From positions 1 through 25,914 of IMG/VR virus record IMGVR_UViG_3300008012_000161: a stretch of 25,914 nucleotides of DNA. One strand, 5' to 3'. The translations under genes were made by a program, and so were the position numbers. The stretch comes from a virus. Shown here piece by piece: positions 19,465 through 25,751 of the stretch (its first letter is position 1; every line of letters starts with the position of its first letter). The notes beneath the pieces were generated by a model that saw only the letters and a list, made by a program, of their open reading frames with translations, was not told where the DNA came from and ran no database searches.

Positions 19465-19638
19465 ATGACAACGAATGACATCAAAGACGTGGCTATCCTC
19501 GTCACCGAATACTTGCTCGACAACGCTCCCGAACTCCTGAACCCAGATGTGCTGGAAGCGAAGGGGCAGTACACACAAGAAACGTTTAACCTGCAAGACT
19601 GCATCGAAGATGCGCTTGCCGAAATCATCAAGGTATGA
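19465..19638 (+). CDS. Early acidic helical protein (57 aa)
   Basis: The ATG follows the leader AAACCCCATACACA. The 57-residue protein has helices Val-Ala-Ile-Leu-Val-Thr-Glu-Tyr-Leu-Leu-Asp and Asp-Cys-Ile-Glu-Asp-Ala-Leu-Ala-Glu-Ile-Ile and is acidic. It overlaps the next gene as ATGA. No family is recognised. Confidence 0.6.
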   Translation: MTTNDIKDVAILVTEYLLDNAPELLNPDVLEAKGQYTQETFNLQDCIEDALAEIIKV

Positions 19639-19793
19639 AAGCAACTATCGTGTTCAACACACAAGACAAGCCACGTGGATGGAAGGTCACCAAGTGCTTC
19701 TCTGATTCACGCCATATGAAGAACTACATCAAGTGCGTTGAGCGCAAAGGTGAGTTCACCTACGACGAACACTACATCCACCCAACCACATAA
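19635..19793 (+). CDS. Early small alpha/beta protein (52 aa)
   Basis: Translation is coupled to the upstream gene (ATGA). The 52 residues run beta (Ala-Thr-Ile-Val-Phe), beta (Gly-Trp-Lys-Val-Thr-Lys-Cys-Phe), helix (Arg-His-Met-Lys-Asn-Tyr-Ile-Lys-Cys-Val-Glu), then Phe-Thr-Tyr-Asp-Glu-His-Tyr-Ile-His. The layout resembles the small proteins at 21524-22043. Two cysteines and several histidines are present without a clear metal motif. Confidence 0.6.
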   Translation: MKATIVFNTQDKPRGWKVTKCFSDSRHMKNYIKCVERKGEFTYDEHYIHPTT

Positions 19794-19804
19794 ACCCCCA
19801 CACA

Positions 19805-20074
19805 ATGAACATCGACAACATTATGAACATCCACACCTGTGTTGACATCGCAGGTCTGACCGACGATCTGGTCAACGTGAACTTCGCCATCATCCTCGGC
19901 AACGAGCGCAACATCGCTGACCAACTCCTGTGCGAGTTCGGAGACGCCTACGACATCGAGGATATGATTGAGGATATCGAGGAACTCATCCCCTTCGCAT
20001 CTGTGGTCGGCAACGGCACTGACCTGTTCGTCCTGAACTGCGACACAACTCCTGAAGATTTTGTCATCTGCTGA
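19805..20074 (+). CDS. Early very acidic protein (89 aa)
   Basis: The ATG follows TAA-ACCCCCACACA. The 89-residue protein is very acidic, with Asp/Glu-rich Asp-Ile-Glu-Asp-Met-Ile-Glu-Asp-Ile-Glu-Glu, hydrophobic Val-Asn-Phe-Ala-Ile-Ile-Leu and a final Phe-Val-Ile-Cys. High negative charge in a small early protein is typical of DNA mimics that block host DNA-binding enzymes; that role is only a hypothesis. No family is recognised. Confidence 0.6.
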   Translation: MNIDNIMNIHTCVDIAGLTDDLVNVNFAIILGNERNIADQLLCEFGDAYDIEDMIEDIEELIPFASVVGNGTDLFVLNCDTTPEDFVIC

Positions 20075-20108
20075 CACAATAACCCCAAACCACAAACGTT
20101 ATATAGGT

Positions 20109-20405
20109 ATGAAGTACAACCGATACGACACCCTGACAGGCCAAGGTATGAATGCAGGATACTGCATCTGCGATGGCGAAGCATACGCATCCAACGACGA
20201 GACTCTGTTGGTGCAACTGATGGCCATCGAATCCATCGGTGAATCCGAAGTGGTCTCCGAATACTTGGAACGTCTCTACGAGGACGGAATGTACTACTAC
20301 ACCACGTGGGAGGACGAGGACGATGCGGACGACGAGCCAACCCAAGAGGAACTCAACGCAGTTCGCCAAGCAATGTTCAACCTGTTCAGAACCGACAACA
20401 AGTAA
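20109..20405 (+). CDS. Early acidic protein (98 aa)
   Basis: The ATG at 20109 is preferred to a longer frame that overlaps the upstream gene. The 98-residue protein has Met-Lys-Tyr-Asn-Arg-Tyr-Asp, Tyr-Cys-Ile-Cys-Asp, a helix Val-Val-Ser-Glu-Tyr-Leu-Glu-Arg-Leu-Tyr, and a Trp-Glu-Asp-Glu-Asp-Asp-Ala-Asp-Asp-Glu run near residue 70. Its leader starts TAACCCCAAACCACAAACG but ends AGGTATG, unlike its neighbours. Strong acidity suggests a protein-binding or DNA-mimic role (inference). Confidence 0.6.
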   Translation: MKYNRYDTLTGQGMNAGYCICDGEAYASNDETLLVQLMAIESIGESEVVSEYLERLYEDGMYYYTTWEDEDDADDEPTQEELNAVRQAMFNLFRTDNK

Positions 20406-20416
20406 ACCCCAACACA

Positions 20417-20602
20417 ATGACACACGCAAAGAACTACAAAGCGCAGATGCGAGACGCAAGAATGTACGAAGGTGGCGAAGGTGCCGCATTCATCCGATGC
20501 GCAGTTGAATGGATGGACAGACAACCAGAGTTCCACCACGATGACCTGACACCGATACAAATCCTGAACGCATTCTCCGCTTACTTAAAAGAGCACGAAT
20601 AA
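20417..20602 (+). CDS. Early small protein (61 aa)
   Basis: It starts after TAA-ACCCCAACACA, exactly as at 19805. The 61 residues are helical with Glu-Gly-Gly-Glu-Gly-Ala-Ala-Phe-Ile-Arg-Cys-Ala-Val-Glu-Trp and Pro-Ile-Gln-Ile-Leu-Asn-Ala-Phe. No family is recognised. Confidence 0.6.
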   Translation: MTHAKNYKAQMRDARMYEGGEGAAFIRCAVEWMDRQPEFHHDDLTPIQILNAFSAYLKEHE

Positions 20603-20624
20603 TAACCCCCAAACCCAACACACA

Positions 20625-20750
20625 ATGAACGCTATGACAACCTTCCTGATGTGTGCCCAAATGTCCCTCGCATGGGGCATCATCCTCACGGGCATCGGAC
20701 AACTCATCTCCTTCTCTTTGGACTACATCGAATACAGGACACAACAATGA
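20625..20750 (+). CDS. Early micro membrane protein (41 aa)
   Basis: The ATG follows AACCCAACACACA. The 41 residues contain one likely membrane helix at about 11-32 (Ala-Gln-Met-Ser-Leu-Ala-Trp-Gly-Ile-Ile-Leu-Thr-Gly-Ile) and a short polar tail. A small holin-like or inner-membrane host-inhibitory protein is possible. It overlaps the next gene by ATGA. Confidence 0.55.
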   Translation: MNAMTTFLMCAQMSLAWGIILTGIGQLISFSLDYIEYRTQQ

Positions 20751-20902
20751 CCCACGAACAAGTACGCCAAGCACTAGCACAGGCACAAGAAAAATATCAC
20801 CACGAGCGCAATAAGCAGAATCTGTCTGCGTTGAATAAGTGGAAGCACTACTACAACATCTCTCTCATCAACATCTCAATCAGTAAACTCAAGGAATCAT
20901 GA
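20747..20902 (+). CDS. Early small helical protein (51 aa)
   Basis: Coupled by ATGA at both ends. The 51 residues form a charged helix with Gln-Val-Arg-Gln-Ala-Leu-Ala-Gln-Ala-Gln-Glu-Lys and a Lys-His-Tyr-Tyr-Asn-Ile-Ser-Leu-Ile-Asn-Ile-Ser-Ile stretch. No family is recognised. Confidence 0.57.
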   Translation: MTHEQVRQALAQAQEKYHHERNKQNLSALNKWKHYYNISLINISISKLKES

Positions 20903-21135
20903 CCAACCAAGAAATCGTAGACAACATCACCAAGCAACCTGTTGGAAGAGCCACAATGGTGGTGAATGACAAGTGTGCAGACCCAACCAACTACTTGCAC
21001 AAGATTAACTCGCTTGCCTACCACAAGCCAGACCTTGTAAAGTCAATGGCGATAAGCATCCTGAGTTACGGAGCAGACTTCGACTCCGATAGCATCAAGC
21101 GACTCGTAGACAAGCACTACAACAACAACAAGTAA
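20899..21135 (+). CDS. Early small protein (78 aa)
   Basis: Coupled to the gene above by ATGA. The 78 residues are helical with Glu-Ile-Val-Asp-Asn-Ile-Thr near the start, a Lys-Cys-Ala-Asp-Pro-Thr-Asn turn, Leu-Val-Lys-Ser-Met-Ala-Ile-Ser-Ile-Leu and a His-Tyr-Asn-Asn-Asn-Lys end. No family is recognised. Confidence 0.6.
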   Translation: MTNQEIVDNITKQPVGRATMVVNDKCADPTNYLHKINSLAYHKPDLVKSMAISILSYGADFDSDSIKRLVDKHYNNNK

Positions 21136-21159
21136 TAACCCCTAAACCCCCACAATACA

Positions 21160-21327
21160 ATGTCAGTATCAATCATCCTCCGTGAAGGCGAATCCATCCA
21201 AGACGCGATGGCGCGAGCCAAGACCAACATCCTGAAGCAGAAGGCGGCAACTCGATCCGACCAAGCACTGAACCTGTCGATGGATGAACTCAACGCAATG
21301 TTCAACCCCACAAACGCACAATCATGA
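21160..21327 (+). CDS. Early small protein (55 aa)
   Basis: The ATG at 21160 follows an AACCCC-type leader ending in ACAATACA. The 55 residues are helical (Ala-Met-Ala-Arg-Ala-Lys-Thr-Asn-Ile-Leu-Lys-Gln-Lys) with a Leu-Ser-Met-Asp-Glu-Leu-Asn segment. It heads a five-gene run joined by ATGA overlaps to 22043. Unlike the other leader-headed genes its start is ATGT, not ATGA. Confidence 0.57.
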   Translation: MSVSIILREGESIQDAMARAKTNILKQKAATRSDQALNLSMDELNAMFNPTNAQS

Positions 21328-21527
21328 GCATGAACATCCCCAACCCCTTCCTCGACTGCTCTCTGCCTGAATTGGTGGAGGCGTGGAAAGTATTCTCCAC
21401 ACCACGCAAGGACGGAACACTAGACCACGAAGCTATGGAGTGGGTGGTCGAAGCACTAGACCACAAGACTTACTTCAGTCACTCAAGAGTGGCAGGAGCA
21501 AACATCACAATCCTCATGGAGATATGA
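21324..21527 (+). CDS. Early small protein (67 aa)
   Basis: The 67-residue product has Pro-Phe-Leu-Asp-Cys-Ser-Leu-Pro-Glu-Leu-Val-Glu-Ala-Trp and His-Glu-Ala-Met-Glu-Trp-Val-Val-Glu-Ala-Leu-Asp-His helices. It starts by ATGA overlap. No family is recognised. Confidence 0.57.
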   Translation: MSMNIPNPFLDCSLPELVEAWKVFSTPRKDGTLDHEAMEWVVEALDHKTYFSHSRVAGANITILMEI

Positions 21528-21685
21528 ACAAGACATACACCATATGGAACGAGATAGATGAACGCATCTACGAAGGAACACCCAACTTCAAGACACGAGA
21601 GGAAGCAAGAGAGTGGTGGGAGAAGAACGATGGTCGTCCATCGAGCATCATCATCGAACGAGTAACATTCAACAAAGACAAATGA
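21524..21685 (+). CDS. Early beta-alpha-beta micro-protein A (53 aa)
   Basis: The ATG at 21524 overlaps the upstream TGA. The pattern is strand (Tyr-Thr-Ile-Trp-Asn-Glu), strand (Arg-Ile-Tyr-Glu-Gly), then Phe-Lys-Thr-Arg-Glu-Glu-Ala-Arg-Glu-Trp-Trp helix, then Ser-Ser-Ile-Ile-Ile-Glu-Arg-Val-Thr-Phe strand. The same layout recurs in the next two genes and at 19635. Function unknown. Confidence 0.6.
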   Translation: MNKTYTIWNEIDERIYEGTPNFKTREEAREWWEKNDGRPSSIIIERVTFNKDK

Positions 21686-21834
21686 CACACAGAGTAATCA
21701 GCACATCCGACCAATCCCTTGCGGAGTACGTCACTTGGTTCACAGGGACAAAGGAGGAGTGTGAACGTCACCTCCCCGCCATCAAGTATCTATTCAGCAA
21801 TACATCAGACAACTTTAGAATCATAAAGGAATGA
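21682..21834 (+). CDS. Early beta-alpha-beta micro-protein B (50 aa)
   Basis: It starts at the ATGA overlap at 21682. The 50 residues include Tyr-Val-Thr-Trp-Phe-Thr-Gly-Thr-Lys-Glu-Glu-Cys-Glu-Arg-His-Leu and end Asn-Phe-Arg-Ile-Ile-Lys-Glu, a helix followed by a final strand as in gene A. No family is recognised. Confidence 0.58.
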   Translation: MTHRVISTSDQSLAEYVTWFTGTKEECERHLPAIKYLFSNTSDNFRIIKE

Positions 21835-22043
21835 ACAAGAAAGAAAAACACTGCTACATCTTCGGTTGGAACGAAGGTGGTTGGAACTCCGAGTGGGCAA
21901 CCAACATTCGATCCGCTCGCAAACAGGCAAGAGAGCGTTGGGCTGACCAACATTCTCCTATCCTGACCATCAACGAGTCCTCCTTCAAGCGAGTCACGAT
22001 GGCAGAACTCCAGAGAATCATGAACACCGATGGGTTCAACTAA
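21831..22043 (+). CDS. Early beta-alpha-beta micro-protein C (70 aa)
   Basis: Starts by ATGA overlap. Tyr-Ile-Phe-Gly-Trp-Asn-Glu-Gly-Gly-Trp forms a strand turn, Ser-Ala-Arg-Lys-Gln-Ala-Arg-Glu-Arg-Trp a helix, and Leu-Thr-Ile-Asn-Glu-Ser-Ser-Phe a final strand, like gene A. A short extra helix follows. Aromatic Trp/Gly turns hint at a ligand or protein surface. Function unknown. Confidence 0.6.
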   Translation: MNKKEKHCYIFGWNEGGWNSEWATNIRSARKQARERWADQHSPILTINESSFKRVTMAELQRIMNTDGFN

Positions 22044-22130
22044 ATGTTAAAAGTGTTAAATGTCTTGCGACAACGAAACACATCCCCCATCTTGCATACA
22101 CATACAAACCCTAAACCCAATACACAATGA
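22044..22130 (+). other. Leader of 22127-22729 with possible 28-codon upstream frame
   Basis: After the stop at 22043, an ATG at 22044 opens 28 codons ending in a TGA that overlaps the ATG at 22127 (ATGA). The leader also holds GTTAAA twice 10 nt apart and the usual AACCC...ATACACA start context. It may be a leader peptide or just untranslated sequence. Confidence 0.3.
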
Positions 22131-22729
22131 AATCAGTACAAGAATCAAAGAACGAACTCGAAGCGGCGATCCGCTATGCAGAGAACGCTATCTCCTCTGC
22201 CAACAAAACCATCGAGTCGATGGAGTTCCGCCAAGAGATGGCGAAGAATCAACACGTCGAGAGGGCGGGGCATGAAGCCGCACTCAATGACCGCCTCATG
22301 ATTGCAACCAAGGAGGTCGAAGAACAAAAAAGTGAGATTGAAGTCCTCGAACGTCAACTCAATGAAGCCGCCGCCACCGTTCAGTTCCACATCGATAGAG
22401 AGGCAGGGTTTCTTGACCAAATCAAAGAACTCAATGAGGAGGTCAATAAACTTCGAGGTGAGAAGGAGGCGTCAAGTGGGCCATGCGGATGCCAAGCATA
22501 CCGCGACCTCGAAGAGGCGCGAGGCCGTGCAGAGGGTGAGGTTGAACTTCTTCAGCGAACCATCAGCGACCTCGACACCGAGGTCAAGGCACTGAAGGAG
22601 GCGAACATGAGTCTCGTGTGCGACAACGACGACCTCAAAGATGACCTGAAGGGCCAACGTGACTTCCTTTGCGAGTGCTTCAAGGAGTTCACCGAGAAAC
22701 TCGGAACCATCGGATTCGAAGGAGCATGA
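22127..22729 (+). CDS. Coiled-coil protein (200 aa)
   Basis: Nearly the whole 200-residue protein is a Glu/Lys/Ala/Leu-rich coiled coil, broken only near 123-130 by Ser-Ser-Gly-Pro-Cys-Gly-Cys. It starts Met-Lys-Ser-Val-Gln-Glu-Ser-Lys after the AAACCC leader. Such long coiled coils often oligomerise and act as scaffolds. It is large for this gene cluster and heads a coupled three-gene run. Composition alone does not reveal a partner. An SMC-like fragment is unlikely, as there is no ATP-binding motif. Confidence 0.65.
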   Translation: MKSVQESKNELEAAIRYAENAISSANKTIESMEFRQEMAKNQHVERAGHEAALNDRLMIATKEVEEQKSEIEVLERQLNEAAATVQFHIDREAGFLDQIKELNEEVNKLRGEKEASSGPCGCQAYRDLEEARGRAEGEVELLQRTISDLDTEVKALKEANMSLVCDNDDLKDDLKGQRDFLCECFKEFTEKLGTIGFEGA

Positions 22730-22893
22730 GCAGTTCATTAGAGTGCAACATCAAGCACCTCGAAGCACGGATCGAGGTCATGACAGAGAAGTACGAAGCA
22801 GATCCGTGTTGGATGAACGAGACACTACTTGAGTGTATGCTGAAGGACTACGAAGCAAAGCAACGACTACTAATCAAAGAACAATCAACATGA
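22726..22893 (+). CDS. Early small helical protein (55 aa)
   Basis: It starts by ATGA overlap at 22726. The 55 residues (Lys-His-Leu-Glu-Ala-Arg-Ile-Glu-Val, then Cys-Trp-Met-Asn-Glu-Thr-Leu-Leu-Glu-Cys-Met-Leu-Lys) form a charged helical hairpin, resembling a short extension of the coiled-coil protein before it. No family is recognised. Confidence 0.58.
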   Translation: MSSSLECNIKHLEARIEVMTEKYEADPCWMNETLLECMLKDYEAKQRLLIKEQST

Positions 22894-23069
22894 AAGACGA
22901 ACAAGAATCTAAAATGAAATGCCTCGACGCACTCACCTGCATCAACGCATTCATGTATCACTACAAAGCACAGGAGAGCAAGGAGGACTTGCTTGAGCGT
23001 ATGTCATCGGTGTACGCCTTGTGCGATAACTACGGACTAGTCCCAAAGGGGAACGTGTTTAACTCTTAA
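22890..23069 (+). CDS. Early small helical protein (59 aa)
   Basis: Starts by ATGA overlap at 22890. The 59 residues include Cys-Leu-Asp-Ala-Leu-Thr-Cys-Ile-Asn-Ala-Phe and a Leu-Leu-Glu-Arg-Met-Ser-Ser-Val-Tyr-Ala-Leu-Cys helix; three cysteines have no metal-type spacing. No family is recognised. Confidence 0.58.
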   Translation: MKDEQESKMKCLDALTCINAFMYHYKAQESKEDLLERMSSVYALCDNYGLVPKGNVFNS

Positions 23070-23081
23070 TTTATTTTTACC

Positions 23082-23615
23082 ATGCCAAAAACAAAGGGCG
23101 CAATCAACTGGAAACTACAGGAGGTTGAAAAAGTTATGCGCATGACGCGCACCAAGAAGAAGTTGTCAGCATCTGACCCAGACTTCATGAATCTATGCGC
23201 TGAACTTGGTCGATCCGAGGGCAGTGTTCGACACATCGTACGTCAAGTACGTCGAGGAACCAATGCTCTGCTTCAAACATCAGAAGGAGAGAAGAAGCTC
23301 AACAAGTACGTCGAAGGGAGCACGCCTAAGCGAACCCTCAAGGACCGCATTAAGGACGCAGTCAAGACCTTCAAGACGAACGAGAGTACCATCAGTCTGT
23401 CCATGCACAAGCAACTCATGGATAAGCGAACCAAGTCTCTCAACAACAAGGCCATGGAGATGGTTGTGTTGGCTCATGCTTGGGGATACAATCAGGGTGT
23501 TGCTGATTACCGAGGCAAGTTCCTTGAGTCTGTCAGTCAACTCAACAAGGAGATCCCTGACGTCGACAACGAGGTGGTAACTCAAACATCGAAGATTCTG
23601 TTTAACAATGGCTGA
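23082..23615 (+). CDS. HTH-like DNA-binding protein candidate (177 aa)
   Basis: A basic N-terminus (Lys-Thr-Lys-Gly...Lys-Leu-Gln-Glu-Val-Glu-Lys-Val-Met-Arg) leads to a likely helix-turn-helix at about 30-58. There Phe-Met-Asn-Leu-Cys-Ala-Glu-Leu-Gly-Arg-Ser-Glu-Gly-Ser-Val-Arg fits the Leu-Gly-Arg-Ser turn of sigma-like or SANT-like folds. A charged linker and helical C-terminal domain with Val-Val-Leu-Ala-His-Ala-Trp-Gly follow. It overlaps the next gene by 8 nt. Regulator or replication factor are both possible. The HTH is a pattern call. Confidence 0.6.
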   Translation: MPKTKGAINWKLQEVEKVMRMTRTKKKLSASDPDFMNLCAELGRSEGSVRHIVRQVRRGTNALLQTSEGEKKLNKYVEGSTPKRTLKDRIKDAVKTFKTNESTISLSMHKQLMDKRTKSLNNKAMEMVVLAHAWGYNQGVADYRGKFLESVSQLNKEIPDVDNEVVTQTSKILFNNG

Positions 23616-24126
23616 GTACAAACCAACTTGGTTGAAAGAGGTGTCTGATGAGACGAGGGCTGAGGTTGACGAGATCGTTGCAGAGGCAGAGATCTTGGTC
23701 TCAGAGTTCCTAGGCATCGAGCGATTCGATGTGCAGGAGCGACACGACACAGGCAAGTCTTCACTACCTGAAGCCCTTGTCATCAAGCTGACGTGTGGAT
23801 TCTTCTGGTATCGAGTGCACAAGTACACCGAGATTGAGAAGCGATTCATCCTCACCAGTTACTTCGGCATCGTGAGGGCAACCTTGAACCACCACATGCG
23901 TGACGTTGTGTCTATCATCTCAGGCAACGACACGAGGCAGAACGACATGGTCAAATGCTTCAATCACGTGTGGCCCTTGATGAAGGACATCGGCATCAAG
24001 ATGAATGTCGAGGGCTGGATCAAGAGCAAGGAGATGAGAGTACGATTCATCGATCGACAGATCAAGATGATGGAGGACAGAAAGAAAGAAATTCTAAATA
24101 CAAAACATGAAACAACACAAGTTTAA
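23608..24126 (+). CDS. Possible DnaA C-terminal-like protein (172 aa)
   Basis: The middle part resembles DnaA domain IV in order. A helix at about 25-45 contains Glu-Ile-Leu-Val-Ser-Glu-Phe-Leu-Gly-Ile. A long helix, Ala-Leu-Val-Ile-Lys-Leu-Thr-Cys-Gly-Phe-Phe-Trp-Tyr, follows. Next comes Tyr-Phe-Gly-Ile-Val-Arg-Ala-Thr-Leu-Asn-His-His-Met-Arg-Asp-Val, comparable to the phage/bacterial Phe-Gly-x-Arg-Asp-His-Thr-Thr-Val-x-His turn. The match is weak and no AAA+ domain is present. A replication-initiation or regulatory DNA-binding role fits its place before the recombination genes. A 20-nt overlap with the next gene suggests coupling. Confidence 0.5.
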   Translation: MAEYKPTWLKEVSDETRAEVDEIVAEAEILVSEFLGIERFDVQERHDTGKSSLPEALVIKLTCGFFWYRVHKYTEIEKRFILTSYFGIVRATLNHHMRDVVSIISGNDTRQNDMVKCFNHVWPLMKDIGIKMNVEGWIKSKEMRVRFIDRQIKMMEDRKKEILNTKHETTQV

Positions 24127-24661
24127 GACCACCAACATTAAGGGGAAGCAGTACGTTGAAGTCAACGAGCGGATCAAGTTTTTTCGTCAAGAAACTCAGT
24201 ATAAGAACTGGGGAATCATCACTGACTTTCCAGTGCTTGACTCAGAGCAAGCCATGTGCCGATGTTCAATCGTCACCCCTGAGGGTTCTGTGGTCGCTCA
24301 AGGTCACGCTCACGAGGAGCGGTCCGCTTCTAACATTAACAAGACTAGCTATGTCGAAAACTGCGAAACATCTGCAATCGGAAGGGCGTTGGGAATTCTC
24401 GGAATCGGAATCGACACGTCAGTTGCGTCAGCTAATGAAGTCGAGGACGCCATTGCCAAGCAACAAGCCCTCGTTGATAATCCACAGGTTCAAAAGCTCT
24501 CCAAGAAGCTCGATGCCCCTGTCGAAAATATCATGGACAAAGCAGTCGGATACATCAAGACCCAGACTGATAAGCGCAAAGCTTTCGATGCCGTCATCAA
24601 GAAGCACGGAAGCCAGTTGACTGAGAAGCAGATCGAAGGTCTGAAAAAGTTTGTGCGATGA
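24107..24661 (+). CDS. ERF/Sak-like single-strand annealing protein (184 aa)
   Basis: Single-strand annealing proteins load on ssDNA and pair complementary strands in phage recombination. Here an N-terminal beta region (Trp-Gly-Ile-Ile-Thr-Asp-Phe-Pro-Val-Leu) is followed by a loop and Lys-Thr-Ser-Tyr-Val-Glu-Asn-Cys-Glu-Thr-Ser-Ala-Ile-Gly-Arg-Ala-Leu-Gly at 79-96. Ile-Gly-Ile-Asp and Ala-Asn-Glu-Val-Glu-Asp-Ala-Ile then follow. The Ser-Ala-x-x-x-Ala-Leu-x-x-Leu-Gly-Ile pattern matches the ERF core. The Lys-rich helical C-terminus (135-184) is a likely DNA-binding or partner tail. The nuclease two genes on supports a recombination pair. Confidence 0.62.
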   Translation: MKQHKFKTTNIKGKQYVEVNERIKFFRQETQYKNWGIITDFPVLDSEQAMCRCSIVTPEGSVVAQGHAHEERSASNINKTSYVENCETSAIGRALGILGIGIDTSVASANEVEDAIAKQQALVDNPQVQKLSKKLDAPVENIMDKAVGYIKTQTDKRKAFDAVIKKHGSQLTEKQIEGLKKFVR

Positions 24662-24933
24662 AAGCGCCAAAGAAAAAGTGGGGCAGGAAGTTCGAGGACA
24701 TCTTCCCCAACGCAGACACCAACCTCTTTGCAAAGAGTGATAAGACAGATGAGTTGAACTCACTTGGCATTGACTTTCACTCCCGTTGGGATACAGACCA
24801 GAAGACCTCGAAGCGAGACTTAAACTTCGCAAAGGTTTCTGGTTACGGGACAAGCTACGTTCAGAACCATGAGAGTAGTCGGAGGATGCGTCGCAGACTC
24901 GCTCGTGTGATGGGTAAATACCGCGGGTTATGA
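24658..24933 (+). CDS. Small basic protein between annealing protein and nuclease (91 aa)
   Basis: The 91-residue protein is basic, starting Lys-Ala-Pro-Lys-Lys-Lys-Trp-Gly-Arg-Lys and ending Arg-Arg-Met-Arg-Arg-Arg-Leu-Ala-Arg-Val-Met-Gly-Lys. The middle is polar (Asp-Thr-Asn-Leu-Phe-Ala-Lys). It is joined to both neighbours by ATGA overlaps, so it may be a DNA-binding subunit of the recombination pair. No family is recognised. Confidence 0.6.
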   Translation: MKAPKKKWGRKFEDIFPNADTNLFAKSDKTDELNSLGIDFHSRWDTDQKTSKRDLNFAKVSGYGTSYVQNHESSRRMRRRLARVMGKYRGL

Positions 24934-25703
24934 GCATGCGGAGTCTGTTGGAGGAGAGAGTGGGTAAACCCCACCTCTCTTACTCCTCCCTCAAGTACGC
25001 TCTCGGAGACATGCGTCTGTGGGAGATGTACATGCGAGGGAAGCTGAAGAAGGAGAGCGAAGCTCTATCTTTCGGATCGCTTTATGACCTGCTACTCTTT
25101 GAACCTCACAAGTTTGACGACCATTACTATACTCTTGACGACTCCGATATTGTTGGTGCTATTGGTGGCCGTAGCCCTCGAAGTACGAAGCGATATAAAG
25201 AGTGGTGCGCAGAAGCCTCGAAGACTGCACAGAACGCAGGTAAGAAGCTCGCCCCGCAAGCCGACGTCAAGAAGGCGCACGAAATGATCGAGCGTCTGAA
25301 GGATTCAGGGTTGTACGACAAGAGGTTCGCAGGTGGGCAATATCAGGTTGAGTTCAACGTTGATCTTGATGGAGTACCACTGAAGGGGTTCCTCGACTGC
25401 TTGCAGGATGATAGTATCATTGATTCTAAATCATCCAGAGGCATCGACAAGTTCCGATACGACGTCAAGTCATGGAGCTATGACATACAGGCCTACGTTT
25501 ACACGAAGGTCTTCGGCATCAAGGACTTCTACTGGGTGGTGCAAGAGAAAGCATACCCATTCTATTGTGCCGATGTAAAGTGCTCAGACGAAACCCTCTT
25601 CTCTGGAGAGATGAAGTTTCACCAAGCCCTTGAAAACATCAAGGCATACCTAACTATCGAAGGACATGAAAAGCAACCTGACTATGCAGAGTTCATCGTA
25701 TAA
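24930..25703 (+). CDS. RecE/PDDEXK-type exonuclease (257 aa)
   Basis: The fold reads as a PD-(D/E)xK nuclease. The N-terminus has Leu-Ser-Tyr-Ser-Ser-Leu-Lys-Tyr-Ala (16-24) and Phe-Gly-Ser-Leu-Tyr-Asp-Leu-Leu-Leu-Phe-Glu-Pro (48-59), typical of RecE-like proteins. The metal site is Glu141, Gly-Phe-Leu-Asp156 and Asp165-Ser-Lys167, followed by Gln187-x-x-x-Tyr191. It probably resects DNA 5' ends to give single strands for the annealing protein. The start is an ATGA overlap with the 91-aa gene. A Cas4-like function is unlikely because no cysteine cluster is seen. Confidence 0.82.
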   Translation: MSMRSLLEERVGKPHLSYSSLKYALGDMRLWEMYMRGKLKKESEALSFGSLYDLLLFEPHKFDDHYYTLDDSDIVGAIGGRSPRSTKRYKEWCAEASKTAQNAGKKLAPQADVKKAHEMIERLKDSGLYDKRFAGGQYQVEFNVDLDGVPLKGFLDCLQDDSIIDSKSSRGIDKFRYDVKSWSYDIQAYVYTKVFGIKDFYWVVQEKAYPFYCADVKCSDETLFSGEMKFHQALENIKAYLTIEGHEKQPDYAEFIV

Positions 25704-25714
25704 GTATCTAATCA

Positions 25715-25751
25715 ACGGCCTAAAGGCAGGGGCCGTCTATGTAGTCTGCCT
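25715..25751 (+). promoter_or_regulatory. H-type pseudoknot in the intergenic leader
   Basis: Stem 1 is ACGGCC/GGCCGT (25715-25720 with 25731-25736) and stem 2 is AGGCAG/CTGCCT (25724-25729 with 25746-25751), interleaved with loops of 3, 1 and 9 nt. A T-rich stretch follows. It sits between the nuclease stop and the next ATG. Confidence 0.6.

Noticed and set aside
23280-23855. Minus-strand 191-codon frame
   Set aside because: Antisense to two overlapping plus-strand genes that continue the coupled early arm; no start context.
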